Shown here: positions 34,017-43,433 of the stretch, in pieces
How the letters are laid out: every line of letters starts with the position of its first letter
Position numbering within the stretch: the first letter of the stretch is position 1
NCBI RefSeq assembly: GCF_009451885.1
Contig: NZ_WIAO01000010.1
Span: forward strand, 93,517-157,516
Reading direction: 5' to 3'
Length of the DNA stretch: 64,000 nt
DNA from: Glycomyces albidus
GTDB taxonomy: Bacteria > Actinomycetota > Actinomycetes > Mycobacteriales > Micromonosporaceae
Translations under genes and position numbers: made by a program
The notes under the pieces: generated by a model
Seen by the model: only the letters and a program-made list of their open reading frames with translations
Databases searched by the model: none
Told to the model about the DNA's origin: nothing

Positions 34017-36322
34017 CGTTCACCCGCAGCGCTGAGGCGGATCTTGGCGACGCGGACGATCGTCGCCGAGTCGATCGCGATGCCGTCCTGGACGCCGCGG
34101 ACCGTCGGGTCGACCCAGACGCCGGTGGCGCGCCGCCACGGCAGGAGCTCGAGCCGGACGCCGTGCTCGGCGACGGCCTCGCGGTGCGGGGTGAGGTCGA
34201 TGTCCCAGACGCGGCCGTGCCAGAAGTGGTCGCTGACGAACGCGGCGCCGATGTAGGCGCGGCCGGTGTCGCCGGTCCAGTCGAGGCGCAGCAGGGCCCG
34301 GTCGGCGTCGCCGAAGTCCGCGACATCGACATGGACGGTCGCGGCGCCGGTGTAGTCGGTCGGGGCGCTGAGCCGTTCCATGGGACCGCCGCGGCGGGGC
34401 TCGGGGGCGGTGGCGGGGCCGGGCGACGGGTCGACTTGGACGGGCATCGGGCCGGCGTCGTCCGCGGTGAGCGTCCAGGCGGCCCAGTCGGTGCCGCCGG
34501 TGGGTTCGAGGCGGGCGCCGCGGGCTTCGAGGCCGTCCGGTGCGGGGAGGATCGCGATCGCGGTGTGTTCGGCGTCGGGGTGGACGACGAGGTCGCCGTC
34601 CTCGGCGTAGACGGGCGCGTCGGCGAGGACGAGGCGGTCGCGGCCGGCGAAGGGGAGCTTGTAGAGGCGGTTCGCGCTCGCGTCGTCCAGGATCAGGAGG
34701 CGCACGCCGTCGAGGTCGACGAAGCATTCGGGTCCGGGCGGCACGGGCAGGTCGACGATGGTGCCGTCGCCGAGGACGATCTCGACGGGGACGCCGTCGG
34801 TGGCCGCGAGGACCACGAGGTCGTCCATGCGGGTGAGCAGTTGCGCTGTGGCGCTGCGCAGTTCGAGTCCTTCAGTGAGGGCGTACCGCAGCGGCCAGGC
34901 GACGGAGACCCCGGCGGGCAGGTCGACCGGGGAGGTGGGGACGGTCACTGAGCCGTCGTCCCCGGCGACGCCGTCGAACCGGACGGTGAACTGGACGCCG
35001 GGCTGGGCGGCGATGGGTCGCTTCGGCGGCTGGTATGTGGTGGCGAACAGGTAGCCGCTCTTCCCGTCGGAGCGGACGGCCCAGCGCAGCTCGTCCGGGT
35101 CGTCGCCGCCTCCGCCCACAATGGATTCCATGGCGGCGATCCGGTGCCCCTCCTCGTGGAGCCACAGGTGGTGGCGGCGCAGGTAGTGGTGGTGGGGGCG
35201 GATCTGGCCGTGCTCGCCGATCGGCGCGTGGAAGTCGTAGGTCAGGGCCGGCACGTCGTTGGGGTAGCCGGTGGCGTGCGATTCCTGTTCGGTCCCGTGG
35301 GCGCCGGTGCGCTGGGTGCCGCCGGCGTACATGTAGTAGCCCTGCCAGGCCGAGCCGGAGCCGATCTTCGCGAGCGCGAGGTTCGCGACGTCCTCGGGCG
35401 AGACGAGGGGGCGCCGGTGGTAGGCCACGTGCATGCCGCCGCCGAGTTCGCAGGTGGCGAACGGGGTCCGGTCGTCGTGCTTGAGCGGCTCGGCGGACTC
35501 GGTGGCGATGCCGTCGAGCGCTTCGCGCAGGTCGGCGCCGACGGTGAGGTCGTCGCGGACCTCGGAGTAGCGGAAGTGGAAGGGCGCGAAGGCGGGCCAC
35601 TCGACGGTCTCGTCCTCCCAGAACCCTTCGGAGTAGGCGCTGTAGAGCGGCAGGAGCGTCTCGGGGACCTGGGCGCCGCCCCAGCCGGTGGCGGTCCAGA
35701 TCGGCACGCGCAGGCCCAGCTCCTCGGCGATCTCGCGGAGCGTCGCGAGGTGGTCGGGCTGGTCGTACAGTTCGTTGTCGACCTGCGCGCCGATGACCGG
35801 CCCGCCTTCGGCGTGCGTCAACCCCTTGATCTGGGCGATGATCTGCGCATAGAGCGGGCGCACGAGTCCGAGGTAGGCGGGGTCGTTGGTGCGGGTGGCG
35901 AGGCCTTGTGCGATGAGCCAGTCGGGGAAGCCGCCGTAGCGGTACTCGCCGTGGCCCCACGGCCCCATGCGGACGATCACGTCGAGGCCGTGCGCGCCGG
36001 CGAGTTCGATGAACGCCCGCAGGTCGAGGTTGCCGGACCAGTCGAAGCGGCCCGGTTCGGGTTCGTGGGCGGCCCAGAAGACGTAGGTGGCGACGGAGTC
36101 GAGGCCGCCGGCGCGGGCGTGGCCGAGGACTTCGCTCCAGCGCTCGCGCGGAATGCGCGAGTAGTGGATCTCGCCGGTGATCGGGAACCAGGGGCGGCCG
36201 CCGCGCTCGAACCACCGGCTGGTGACCTCGATCCGGTCGGGTGCGCCTTCGGGCTCGCCGAAGGGCAGGTGGTCGCGCAGGGGCGGGGCGGGCGGGGAGA
36301 CCCGCAGTTCGTGGGCGTTCAT
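34013..36322 (-). CDS. GH35 beta-galactosidase, cytoplasmic
   Basis: A 769-residue enzyme without signal peptide. The barrel starts WFPITGEIHYSRIPRERWSE; acid/base Glu is in GAQVDNELYDQPDHL and the nucleophile probably the Glu in FATCELGGGMHVAYHRRP. C-terminal beta-sandwich domains end in a jelly roll (VDVADFGDADRALLRLDWTG). Being intracellular and in an operon with an importer, it should split galactose from imported oligosaccharides. It follows the DUF5107-TPR gene by 42 bases and overlaps the binding-protein gene. Confidence 0.93.
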   Translation of the reverse strand: MNAHELRVSPPAPPLRDHLPFGEPEGAPDRIEVTSRWFERGGRPWFPITGEIHYSRIPRERWSEVLGHARAGGLDSVATYVFWAAHEPEPGRFDWSGNLDLRAFIELAGAHGLDVIVRMGPWGHGEYRYGGFPDWLIAQGLATRTNDPAYLGLVRPLYAQIIAQIKGLTHAEGGPVIGAQVDNELYDQPDHLATLREIAEELGLRVPIWTATGWGGAQVPETLLPLYSAYSEGFWEDETVEWPAFAPFHFRYSEVRDDLTVGADLREALDGIATESAEPLKHDDRTPFATCELGGGMHVAYHRRPLVSPEDVANLALAKIGSGSAWQGYYMYAGGTQRTGAHGTEQESHATGYPNDVPALTYDFHAPIGEHGQIRPHHHYLRRHHLWLHEEGHRIAAMESIVGGGGDDPDELRWAVRSDGKSGYLFATTYQPPKRPIAAQPGVQFTVRFDGVAGDDGSVTVPTSPVDLPAGVSVAWPLRYALTEGLELRSATAQLLTRMDDLVVLAATDGVPVEIVLGDGTIVDLPVPPGPECFVDLDGVRLLILDDASANRLYKLPFAGRDRLVLADAPVYAEDGDLVVHPDAEHTAIAILPAPDGLEARGARLEPTGGTDWAAWTLTADDAGPMPVQVDPSPGPATAPEPRRGGPMERLSAPTDYTGAATVHVDVADFGDADRALLRLDWTGDTGRAYIGAAFVSDHFWHGRVWDIDLTPHREAVAEHGVRLELLPWRRATGVWVDPTVRGVQDGIAIDSATIVRVAKIRLSAAGER

Positions 36323-36364
36323 GTCTCTCCTTTGAGCGTTTTCGCGGTCAGCGTCGCATGTCCG

Positions 36365-39300
36365 TCACGCGACGGAGCGGGCGTAGGGGTTGAGGGGGTC
36401 GCGGGCGAGGACGCGGCGCGCCAGGTCCGCGGCCTGGCCGGTGTCGCCGTCCAGGTGCGCGAGCTGCGCGCGGAGGACGAGCACGCGGGTGTCGTGCACG
36501 GCCTGGATGTCCACGGTGAACAGCAGCATCGTCGGCAGGGAGGTCGCGAAGTAGTCGATCGTCGCGGCCGTCTCGGCCTGCTCGGCGATGTACCGCTCGA
36601 GGTCGTCGCGGAGCGCGGTCGCGGCGTCGTGCTTGCCGAGGCGGCGCAGCGCGGTGACGGCGGCGGCGGTGTGCTCGGAGTGGGCCTGGACCCGCATGCC
36701 CTGGAAGTCGCCTTCCTGCGCGGCGGCCTGCTCCCAGGCGGCGCGGGCGGCGAGGTCCTCCCCCGCCGCGGCGAGGGCGTCGCCGAGGACGAGGTGGAGG
36801 TCGGCGGTGTTCGCGAGCGGGTGTCGAGCCTCGCCGAGGTTGTGCGGTGGTTCGAGCGCGGCCCGGGCGTGGACGACGGCGCGCTGCGGGTCGGTCCCGA
36901 TCGCCGTGCGGGCGAGGGCGAGATGCGCCTCCTCCCAGGCGGCGAGCACGCGGCCCTCGCCGCCCTCCCAGGGCTGGAAGGCGCGGCCGGCGAGCACACC
37001 GACGGCCTCGTCTGGGCGGCCGACGGCGGTCAGGAGCTCGGCGAACTGGACCGAGAGGTCGTCGCGGACGTCGACGAGGTCGCGCAGCTCCTCCAGGGCC
37101 GCGACCCGCTTCGCGGGGTCGAGGCCGCGGCGGCCGTCGAGCTGGTCGGCCTGGAAGAGCAGGCGGGCGTCGTCGGGCGCGGCGGCGCGGGCGCGCTCGT
37201 ACCAGCGGGCGGCGCGCTCGGGGTCGTGCTGGACGTTGTGGGCGGCGACGCCGAGGTTGCGCAAGACCACCGGGTCGCCGGTCGCCGCGGCGGTCTCCCA
37301 GGCCGCGATGGCTTCGGTGCGGCGGCCGGCGGCATAGAGGCGGTGCCCGGCGAGCGATGCGAGGACCGGGTCGTCGGGGCGGTGCCCGCGCAGGCGCGCG
37401 AGGGCGTCGTCCTCGCTGTGCGAGGGGAAGCACCAGGTGCGGTCGAGATCGTGGACCTGTTGCAGTGCGGCATCGGCCGCTTCGGCGTCGCCGCGCGCGA
37501 ATTCGAGGTCGGCGCGGTGAAGCCATGCAAGGGGTGCGACGTTGGTCTGACCGGGTGCGGCCGGGAGGGACGCGGCGGCGGCGAGGAGTTCGATCGCGGC
37601 CTCGTCTTCGCGGATCGAGCGGTATTCGAGGGCCACGTCGAGCGCGATCGTCGGGTCGCTCGTCGGTTCGGCCTCGCGCCCGGCGCGGCGGGCGAGGTCG
37701 CGGGCCCACGCGTCGAGCGGGTTGTCACGGAGTGTGCGCGCGGTGGTCTCGGCGGCGCGGGCCCGGTCGCCGCGGCGCAGCAGCGCCGCTGCGAGGAGGT
37801 TGCGGGCCTGGGCGTGCCGCGGGCTGCGGGCGAGCAGTTCGCGCAGCGCCGGCTCGGCGTCGCGTCCCGCGGCGAGGTCGAGGCGGGCGGTCGCGACCGC
37901 GGCGGCGTCGGCCCAGGCCTCGTCCCAGAGCGCTTTCCCGAAAGCCTCCCTGGCTTCGGCGTCGCGGCCCTGCCGGGCGAGGATGAGGCCGAGCCGGTAG
38001 TGGGCTTCGCCGTCGCGGGGGTTCGGGTTGCGGCGGGTCAGCCGCTCGATCGCGTTGCGCAGCAGGGCTTCGGCCTCGTCGAGCAGCCCGGCCTTCGCGC
38101 GGCAGGCCGCGAGCGCGGTGTTGCAGCGGGCGTCGCCGGGGTCGCGGCGCAGCGCCTCTTCCCAGTACGGCTCGGGCGAGCGGGTCGCATGCCGGTACTG
38201 GTCGAGGTGGAGGCCGGTCTGGTAGAGCTCGTCCACCGAGTCGATGTCGCCGGGCGCGGGAGGCTCGGTGGCCGGCTCGGCCGTCCCGGCCTCGTCCGGC
38301 TCGGTGCGGGGGCGCCAGGTCACGAGGGTGTCACCGCCGTGGTGGACAGCGAGTTCGAGGTCGGCGGCGGGGGCGTCGAGCGCGAGCTCGTGGACGAACG
38401 GCGCGCCGGGGGCGAGGTCGGCGTCGCTCGCGAACAGGACCGTGTCACCGGAACGCAGTGTGATGCGGGCGCCGGCGCGGGGCGCGGTGACGGCCGCGGC
38501 GATCCGCACGCGGTCCCCGTCCGCGTCGAGGCGGACCGCGGCGTCCAACGTGGCCTGGTGGACCGGTCCGGTGTCCTGGATCGGGTACCAGTACTGCGAG
38601 AAGGTCTTCGTCTCGCCGGGGGCGATGAACGCGAAGTCGGGCTGGTTGTCGGTGAAGACGCCGGCCATGAGTTCGACGTACGGCCCGCCGGTGTCGGTCA
38701 GGTGCGCGTCCCAGGCCCAGCCGAACGGGGCGTTGCCCCAGGTCCACTGCTTCTTGCCCGGTGCGATGCGGTGGTCGGCCCAGTGCACGAACCCGGCGCG
38801 GGCGCGGTGGTCGTAGCCGCCGAAGAAGTCGTCCTCGGTGCCCAGGCACATGTACGAGGTCGGCACCGGGATGTTCCGGTACCAGTCGAGGCGGTCGCCG
38901 TCCGGGCGCTCGGCCGTGCGCTGGGAGGGGTAGTCGACCCCGTAGTAGCGGCCTTGCGCCGCAGGGAACGTCGTGGTGGCGCGCTTGGCGTGGTCGGCGA
39001 CCACGCGGACATCGGTGGGGAAGAACGACTGGTAGTCGTCGTGGACCTCGGCCGCGACGTTGGCCCACCACAGGAAGGTCTGGACCTCGTCGGTGCGGTT
39101 GACCAGGTGGCCCCGCAGCTCGATGAGCGCGCTGCCCGGCCGCAGCCGGATGCCGTGCATACCCTGCATGCGCGCGAACGGATCGTGGTCGGAGCACCAG
39201 ACCGTCACCGCGCCGCCGTCCTCGCGCTCGATCAGCGCCTCGGTCGGCAGGTGGGTGGCGGGCCGGTGGTGCTGCGGCCAGTTGAACTCGACGCCGCCGG

Positions 39301-39688
39301 AGACCCACGGACCCGCCAGCCCGACGAGCGCCGGCTTGATGACCTCGTTGCGGTAGAAGAAGTCGTATCCGCGGGTCTTGTCGAGTCCGATGTGGATGCG
39401 ACCGCCGAGTTCGGGAAGGATCATGAGCCGCACGTACTCGTTCTCGAGGTGGATCGCGTCCCACTCGCGCGGCGCCTTCTCGCGCGAGACCGCGTCGATG
39501 AACGGCAGCGGGTACACCGCGCCGCTCGAACCCTGATACACCCGCTGATCCAGATACGCCGGGTACCGGTCGGGCGCGGCCGGCTCGTACGTGTCGATCA
39601 CGACCGGCTCCCGCCACGCGCGAACCGCCTGCTCAGCAAGCGCGGCGGGGGCGTCGGGAAGCACGATCTTGGACTCTTCGGTTGACAT
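36365..39688 (-). CDS. DUF5107 domain protein with C-terminal TPR array
   Basis: An 1107-residue cytosolic protein. Residues 30-470 are DUF5107 (EYVRLMILPELGGRIHIGLD, GGVEFNWPQHHRPATHLPTE, LMAGVFTDNQPDFAFIAPGE), a galactose-mutarotase/beta-sandwich-like fold. Residues 500-1107 are about 15 tetratricopeptide helix pairs (HYRLGLILARQGRDAEAREA, LLAAALLRRGDRARAAETT). Proteins of this layout occur in carbohydrate loci, but no activity is established; sugar binding or epimerisation is a guess from the fold. It is first in the operon and starts at ATG 39688, divergent from the AraC gene. Confidence 0.88.
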   Translation of the reverse strand: MSTEESKIVLPDAPAALAEQAVRAWREPVVIDTYEPAAPDRYPAYLDQRVYQGSSGAVYPLPFIDAVSREKAPREWDAIHLENEYVRLMILPELGGRIHIGLDKTRGYDFFYRNEVIKPALVGLAGPWVSGGVEFNWPQHHRPATHLPTEALIEREDGGAVTVWCSDHDPFARMQGMHGIRLRPGSALIELRGHLVNRTDEVQTFLWWANVAAEVHDDYQSFFPTDVRVVADHAKRATTTFPAAQGRYYGVDYPSQRTAERPDGDRLDWYRNIPVPTSYMCLGTEDDFFGGYDHRARAGFVHWADHRIAPGKKQWTWGNAPFGWAWDAHLTDTGGPYVELMAGVFTDNQPDFAFIAPGETKTFSQYWYPIQDTGPVHQATLDAAVRLDADGDRVRIAAAVTAPRAGARITLRSGDTVLFASDADLAPGAPFVHELALDAPAADLELAVHHGGDTLVTWRPRTEPDEAGTAEPATEPPAPGDIDSVDELYQTGLHLDQYRHATRSPEPYWEEALRRDPGDARCNTALAACRAKAGLLDEAEALLRNAIERLTRRNPNPRDGEAHYRLGLILARQGRDAEAREAFGKALWDEAWADAAAVATARLDLAAGRDAEPALRELLARSPRHAQARNLLAAALLRRGDRARAAETTARTLRDNPLDAWARDLARRAGREAEPTSDPTIALDVALEYRSIREDEAAIELLAAAASLPAAPGQTNVAPLAWLHRADLEFARGDAEAADAALQQVHDLDRTWCFPSHSEDDALARLRGHRPDDPVLASLAGHRLYAAGRRTEAIAAWETAAATGDPVVLRNLGVAAHNVQHDPERAARWYERARAAAPDDARLLFQADQLDGRRGLDPAKRVAALEELRDLVDVRDDLSVQFAELLTAVGRPDEAVGVLAGRAFQPWEGGEGRVLAAWEEAHLALARTAIGTDPQRAVVHARAALEPPHNLGEARHPLANTADLHLVLGDALAAAGEDLAARAAWEQAAAQEGDFQGMRVQAHSEHTAAAVTALRRLGKHDAATALRDDLERYIAEQAETAATIDYFATSLPTMLLFTVDIQAVHDTRVLVLRAQLAHLDGDTGQAADLARRVLARDPLNPYARSVA

Positions 39689-39707
39689 GCATCGAGCGTA
39701 TGGGCAC

Positions 39708-39737
39708 TTGACATGAGTGTCGATGGTCATTTCACTA
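39708..39737 (+). promoter_or_regulatory. Candidate promoter of the AraC gene
   Basis: TTGACA (39708-39713) is followed after 18 bases by TCACTA (39732-39737), a poor -10 box. A start about seven bases later would coincide with the ATG at 39744, giving a leaderless message. The 55-base divergent gap leaves room for little else, so the same segment must also serve the DUF5107 operon. Confidence 0.35.
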
Positions 39738-39743
39738 GAGGAC

Positions 39744-40646
39744 ATGGATGAATCGACGATGGTGTTCGACCAGGACGGCATCAGGGAGGGCTTCGCGGGC
39801 CAGCGCATGCTCGTGGTCCCCCGCTCCACGGTCGAGAAGGCGCTGCGCCATCCGGTCACCGGGAAGCTGCTGGTCACCGACGCCGGGTACTTCCCGCACG
39901 CCGCCCGGCACGGCCGCTCGCGCCCGCGCGGGGCCAGGCAGCAGATCCTCCTGGTGTGCACCGACGGCGAGGGCTGGTGCCGCTCGGAGGACACCGAGTT
40001 CGCCGTCTCGCGCGGCGGCGTGGTCCTGCTCCCGGCCGACCGCCCCCACGCCTACGGAGCGTCCAAGGCCGACCCCTGGACCCTCTGGTGGTTCCACTTC
40101 ACCGGCTCGGACGCGACCGACCTCGTCCGCACCGCGCATTCGGCGGCGGGCGGGCGCGTCACCCACCTGCGCGACCCCGCGCCCGTCGCAAGCCTGGTCT
40201 CCCAGGTGATCGACGCCCTCGACTCGGGCCTGACCACCTCGTCGCTCACCAGGGCCTCCGGCGCGGCCTGGCATGCGATCGCCCAGGTGATCGCCACCGG
40301 CCGCCGCAACCCGGGGCCGACCCTCAACCCGCTCGAACGGGCCGTCGACCACCTCCGCGCCACGACCCCGCACCGCACCTCGGTGACGGCGCTGGCCTCG
40401 ATGGTCGGCCTGAGCGCCTCGCAGCTCACCGCGCTGTTCCGCGACAACCTCGGCGTCTCGCCGCTCCAGTTCCAGGTCAACCTGCGCATGACGCGGGCCC
40501 GTGAACTCCTCGACGGCTCCGACCTCTCCATCGCCTCGGTCGCCCGCGAGGCCGGCTTCGACGATCCGATGTACTTCTCCCGCCAGTTCACCCGGGTCCA
40601 CGGCATGACCCCGAGCGCGTACCGGGGGCGGCCGAGCGGTACGTGA
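39744..40646 (+). CDS. AraC-family transcriptional activator
   Basis: A 300-residue regulator. Residues 30-150 form a cupin ligand-binding domain (GRSRPRGARQQILLVCTDGE, SRGGVVLLPADRPHAYGASK, WTLWWFHFTG). Residues 195-295 hold two helix-turn-helices (VTALASMVGLSASQLTALFR; IASVAREAGFDDPMYFSRQF). Similar proteins control plant-sugar loci. It is divergent from the DUF5107-GH35-ABC operon and upstream of the GH53 gene, either of which could be its target. Starts at GTG 39717 or ATG 39759 are also possible. Confidence 0.9.
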   Translation: MDESTMVFDQDGIREGFAGQRMLVVPRSTVEKALRHPVTGKLLVTDAGYFPHAARHGRSRPRGARQQILLVCTDGEGWCRSEDTEFAVSRGGVVLLPADRPHAYGASKADPWTLWWFHFTGSDATDLVRTAHSAAGGRVTHLRDPAPVASLVSQVIDALDSGLTTSSLTRASGAAWHAIAQVIATGRRNPGPTLNPLERAVDHLRATTPHRTSVTALASMVGLSASQLTALFRDNLGVSPLQFQVNLRMTRARELLDGSDLSIASVAREAGFDDPMYFSRQFTRVHGMTPSAYRGRPSGT

Positions 40647-40866
40647 AGCATGCGGCCGGCGCATTCGAGAGCGTTTTCCAGAATGGTTCCGCCACATGGG
40701 GATCATGGACATTCGAATGCGATGTATGGATGAACCTCGATTGTTGTCGGCCGACCGCATGGGGCGCTCTTACGCTTTCGGCGCCTGCATTCATCCATTC
40801 CGATGCGGTGGCGACGGCGGACCCGCTCCGCAGCGCAGTGCTGCGCCACCGCCGCAAGGAGGTCCC

Positions 40867-42507
40867 ATGCGGTTCCCCGCAATCACGAAGGCGCGCGTCG
40901 CCCTACTCATGTCCACATTGGCCCTAGTGGCCGTACCGCTCGCCTTGTCCGTGCCCGCCGAGGCGCGGCCCGCCCCCGCGTCCGGGCTCCGCAACGGCGG
41001 CTTCGAGGAGGCCGTCGCCACGTCGCCGGTCCCCGGCTGGCAGGTCGCCGCGACCGGCGCGAACGTCAGCCTCGTCGCCGACGCCCGCAGCGGCCGGAAC
41101 GCACTCAAGGTCTCGTTCACCGCCGACGGCACCGCCACGGTGAGCCAGGTCCTCTCCCGCCAGAAGGCCTCCGCCTACGACGTCCAGGTCTGGACCCGCA
41201 GCAACGGCCTCGACGGCGGCTCGGTCGCGCTCGGCGGCACCGAGTGGCGGCGGACCGGCATCCCGACCGGCGCCGGGTGGACGCCCGTGACGGTGCGCGG
41301 CGTCCCGACCGCCGGCGGCCAGATCGAAGTCCGCTTCGAACTGACCGGCTCGGCAGGCCAGGAGGTCCTCTTCGACGACACCGCCCTCACCACCGGCAAG
41401 GTCGTCGACGACTTCCTCGCCGGGGGCGACCTCACCCAGCTCAACTACATCGAGAGCCTGGGCGGGGTCTTCCGCGACGAGACCGGCGCGGTCCGCGACC
41501 CGGTCGAGCTCATGGCCGAGAACGGCGTGACCTTGGCCCGCCTGCGGCTCTACAACGACACCGGCCCCGAGAACCACCGGATCGGCTACCCCGACTCGTA
41601 CCTCGAGGACGGCTTCCAGGACCCCGAGGACATCCTGAACCTGGCCCGGCGGGCGCGCGACGCCGGCATGGAGATCCAGCTGACGTTCCACTACAGCGAC
41701 TACTGGAGCAACGGCGAGATCCAGGACATCCCGCTGGAATGGCGCTACGTGAACGACCTGCCGTACGACCAGGCCGTGGCCGAACTCGAGCGCCTGGTCC
41801 ACGAGTACACGAGCGACTTCCTCGACCGCATGGTCGCCCAGGGGACGCCCCCGGCCTACGTCGCGCTCGGCAACGAGACCGCCGGCGGCCTGCTGCTCCC
41901 CTACGGCGGCTCCTGGCAGGAGGGCGGCAGCCTCGACGTGATGGCCGACTTCCTGACGGCGGGCGCGAACGCCGTCCACGAGACCCTGCCCGACGCGAAG
42001 GTGATCCTCCACCTCGACGCCGCGGGCGACCAGGGCAAGTACGAGTGGTGGTTCGGCGAGATCGAGAAGCGGAACGTCCCCTACGACGTCATCGGCAGCT
42101 CGTACTACCCGTTCTGGACCCAGAAGGACGTCGCGACCGTCGCGCCGTTCTTCACCTGGGCCCACGAGCGGTTCGGCAAGCCGATCATGATCATGGAGAC
42201 CGGCTTCAACTGGCACCCCGTCACCCACGACGGCGTCGAAGGGCAGCTCCACGACAACTACCGGTACGGCGAGGACCCGATCAGCCAGCGCGACTTCATG
42301 CGCGAGCTCATCGCCGCCGTCAAGGCGCTCCCGGCCGGCACCGTCCTCGGCGACATCTACTGGGACCCGATCTTCCTCGGCGTCCCCGGCGCGGGCTGGC
42401 AGGTCGGGGCACCCAACCCGATCAGCAACACGACGCTGTTCGACTTCGACGGCGTCGCCCTCCCGGTCTTCCAGGCCTACAGGGAGAACGCGGGCTCGCT
42501 CCGGTAG
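40867..42507 (+). CDS. Secreted GH53 endo-beta-1,4-galactanase
   Basis: A 546-residue exported enzyme. Sec signal peptide 1-33 (ALLMSTLALVAVPLALSV, then AEARP); an N-terminal carbohydrate-binding-like beta domain about 38-175 (NGGFEEAVATSPVPGWQV); then a GH53 barrel with acid/base Glu in YVALGNETAGGLLLPYGG and nucleophile Glu in PIMIMETGFNWHPV, plus LTFHYSDYWSNGEIQ. It cuts pectic beta-1,4-galactan into oligosaccharides for the adjacent importers. AAGGAGG seven bases before ATG 40867 sets the start. The 220 bases upstream contain a 9-bp inverted repeat (ATGGATGAA 40726, TTCATCCAT 40790). Confidence 0.93.
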   Translation: MRFPAITKARVALLMSTLALVAVPLALSVPAEARPAPASGLRNGGFEEAVATSPVPGWQVAATGANVSLVADARSGRNALKVSFTADGTATVSQVLSRQKASAYDVQVWTRSNGLDGGSVALGGTEWRRTGIPTGAGWTPVTVRGVPTAGGQIEVRFELTGSAGQEVLFDDTALTTGKVVDDFLAGGDLTQLNYIESLGGVFRDETGAVRDPVELMAENGVTLARLRLYNDTGPENHRIGYPDSYLEDGFQDPEDILNLARRARDAGMEIQLTFHYSDYWSNGEIQDIPLEWRYVNDLPYDQAVAELERLVHEYTSDFLDRMVAQGTPPAYVALGNETAGGLLLPYGGSWQEGGSLDVMADFLTAGANAVHETLPDAKVILHLDAAGDQGKYEWWFGEIEKRNVPYDVIGSSYYPFWTQKDVATVAPFFTWAHERFGKPIMIMETGFNWHPVTHDGVEGQLHDNYRYGEDPISQRDFMRELIAAVKALPAGTVLGDIYWDPIFLGVPGAGWQVGAPNPISNTTLFDFDGVALPVFQAYRENAGSLR

Positions 42508-42545
42508 CCCGCCGCCGGGCCGGCAGGCGGCCCGGCGACCGACGA

Positions 42546-42579
42546 GAACGGCCCCGGCGCATTCGCGCCGGGGCCGTTC
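42546..42579. terminator. Strong bidirectional terminator
   Basis: Perfect 15-bp arms GAACGGCCCCGGCGC and GCGCCGGGGCCGTTC around the loop ATTC, between the convergent GH53 and permease genes. Confidence 0.85.
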
Positions 42580-42590
42580 GCCGCCGAGGG

Positions 42591-43433
42591 TCAGCCCTTG
42601 ACCGCGCCGGTCGACAGCGACGTCACCAGGGTCCGCTGCGTGACCAGGAAGAAGACCATGAACGGGATCGCGACGATGACCGCCCCGGCCGCGAAGGTCG
42701 TGAAGTCGCTGTTCTTCTCGGACACGAAGCTGATCAGCCCGAGTGCGAGCGTCTGCGTCTCGGTGCTGCGCAGCACCAGTTTCGGGAAGATGAAGTCCAT
42801 CCAGGGCGCCGCGAACGTCGTCACCGCCAGGAAGATCAGGATCGGGCGGGCGACCGGCATGACGATCGTCGCGAAGATCCGGAAGTGCGACGCGCCGTCG
42901 ATCCGAGCGGCCTCGTCGAGCCCCTTCGGGATCGTGTCGAGGTAGCTCTTGACCAGCCAGATCGAGTACGGCAGGTTCCCCGCGAGGTAGACCAGGACCA
43001 GGCCCCAGAGCGCGTCGAGCGCGCCGATGCGCACCAGCACCACGTACACCGCGATCATCCCGACGAACGACGGGAAGATCTGGAGCACGATCATGCTCGT
43101 GAGCAGGGAGCCCTTGAAGGTGAACGTGAAGCGCGAGAAGACGTACGCCGCGAGCGACGCGACCAGCAGCGTGCCGATCGACGTCGAGACGGCCACGATG
43201 AACGAGTTCAGGAACCACCGCGGGTACAGGGTGTCGGTGAACAGGTGGGCGAAGTTGTCGAACGTGAACCCGTTGGCGAACGGCAGCGGTGAAAGCGCGG
43301 CGGCCGAGCGTCCCGGCGAGACGGCCGAGCTGAGCGTGAACAGGATCGGCCAGACGACGACCAGCGACAGCAGGACGCAGCCGATGAAGACGACCGTGTT
43401 CCAGATGAGCGAGGCGAGCTTGTCCGTTCGCAT
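42591..43433 (-). CDS. Galacto-oligosaccharide ABC permease (GanQ/MalG-like)
   Basis: A 280-residue permease with six helices (TVVFIGCVLLSLVVVWPIL first), the EAA loop GLDEAARIDGASHFRIFATI and the family end TLVTSLSTGAVKG. It shares one base with the stop of the MalF-like gene (TGATG). Its position beside the GH53 galactanase, as in Bacillus gan operons, suggests galactan oligosaccharides as substrate. Confidence 0.9.
   Translation of the reverse strand: MRTDKLASLIWNTVVFIGCVLLSLVVVWPILFTLSSAVSPGRSAAALSPLPFANGFTFDNFAHLFTDTLYPRWFLNSFIVAVSTSIGTLLVASLAAYVFSRFTFTFKGSLLTSMIVLQIFPSFVGMIAVYVVLVRIGALDALWGLVLVYLAGNLPYSIWLVKSYLDTIPKGLDEAARIDGASHFRIFATIVMPVARPILIFLAVTTFAAPWMDFIFPKLVLRSTETQTLALGLISFVSEKNSDFTTFAAGAVIVAIPFMVFFLVTQRTLVTSLSTGAVKG

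Noticed and set aside
35144..39685. Open frame of about 1500 codons on the plus strand opposite the GH35 and DUF5107-TPR genes
   Set aside because: It is the antisense shadow of two genes with clear domains. The product is Gly/Val/Arg/Glu-biased low complexity, as expected from high third-position GC.
42546..42579. Riboswitch or attenuator
   Set aside because: A simple long stem after two convergent stop codons is best explained as a bidirectional terminator.
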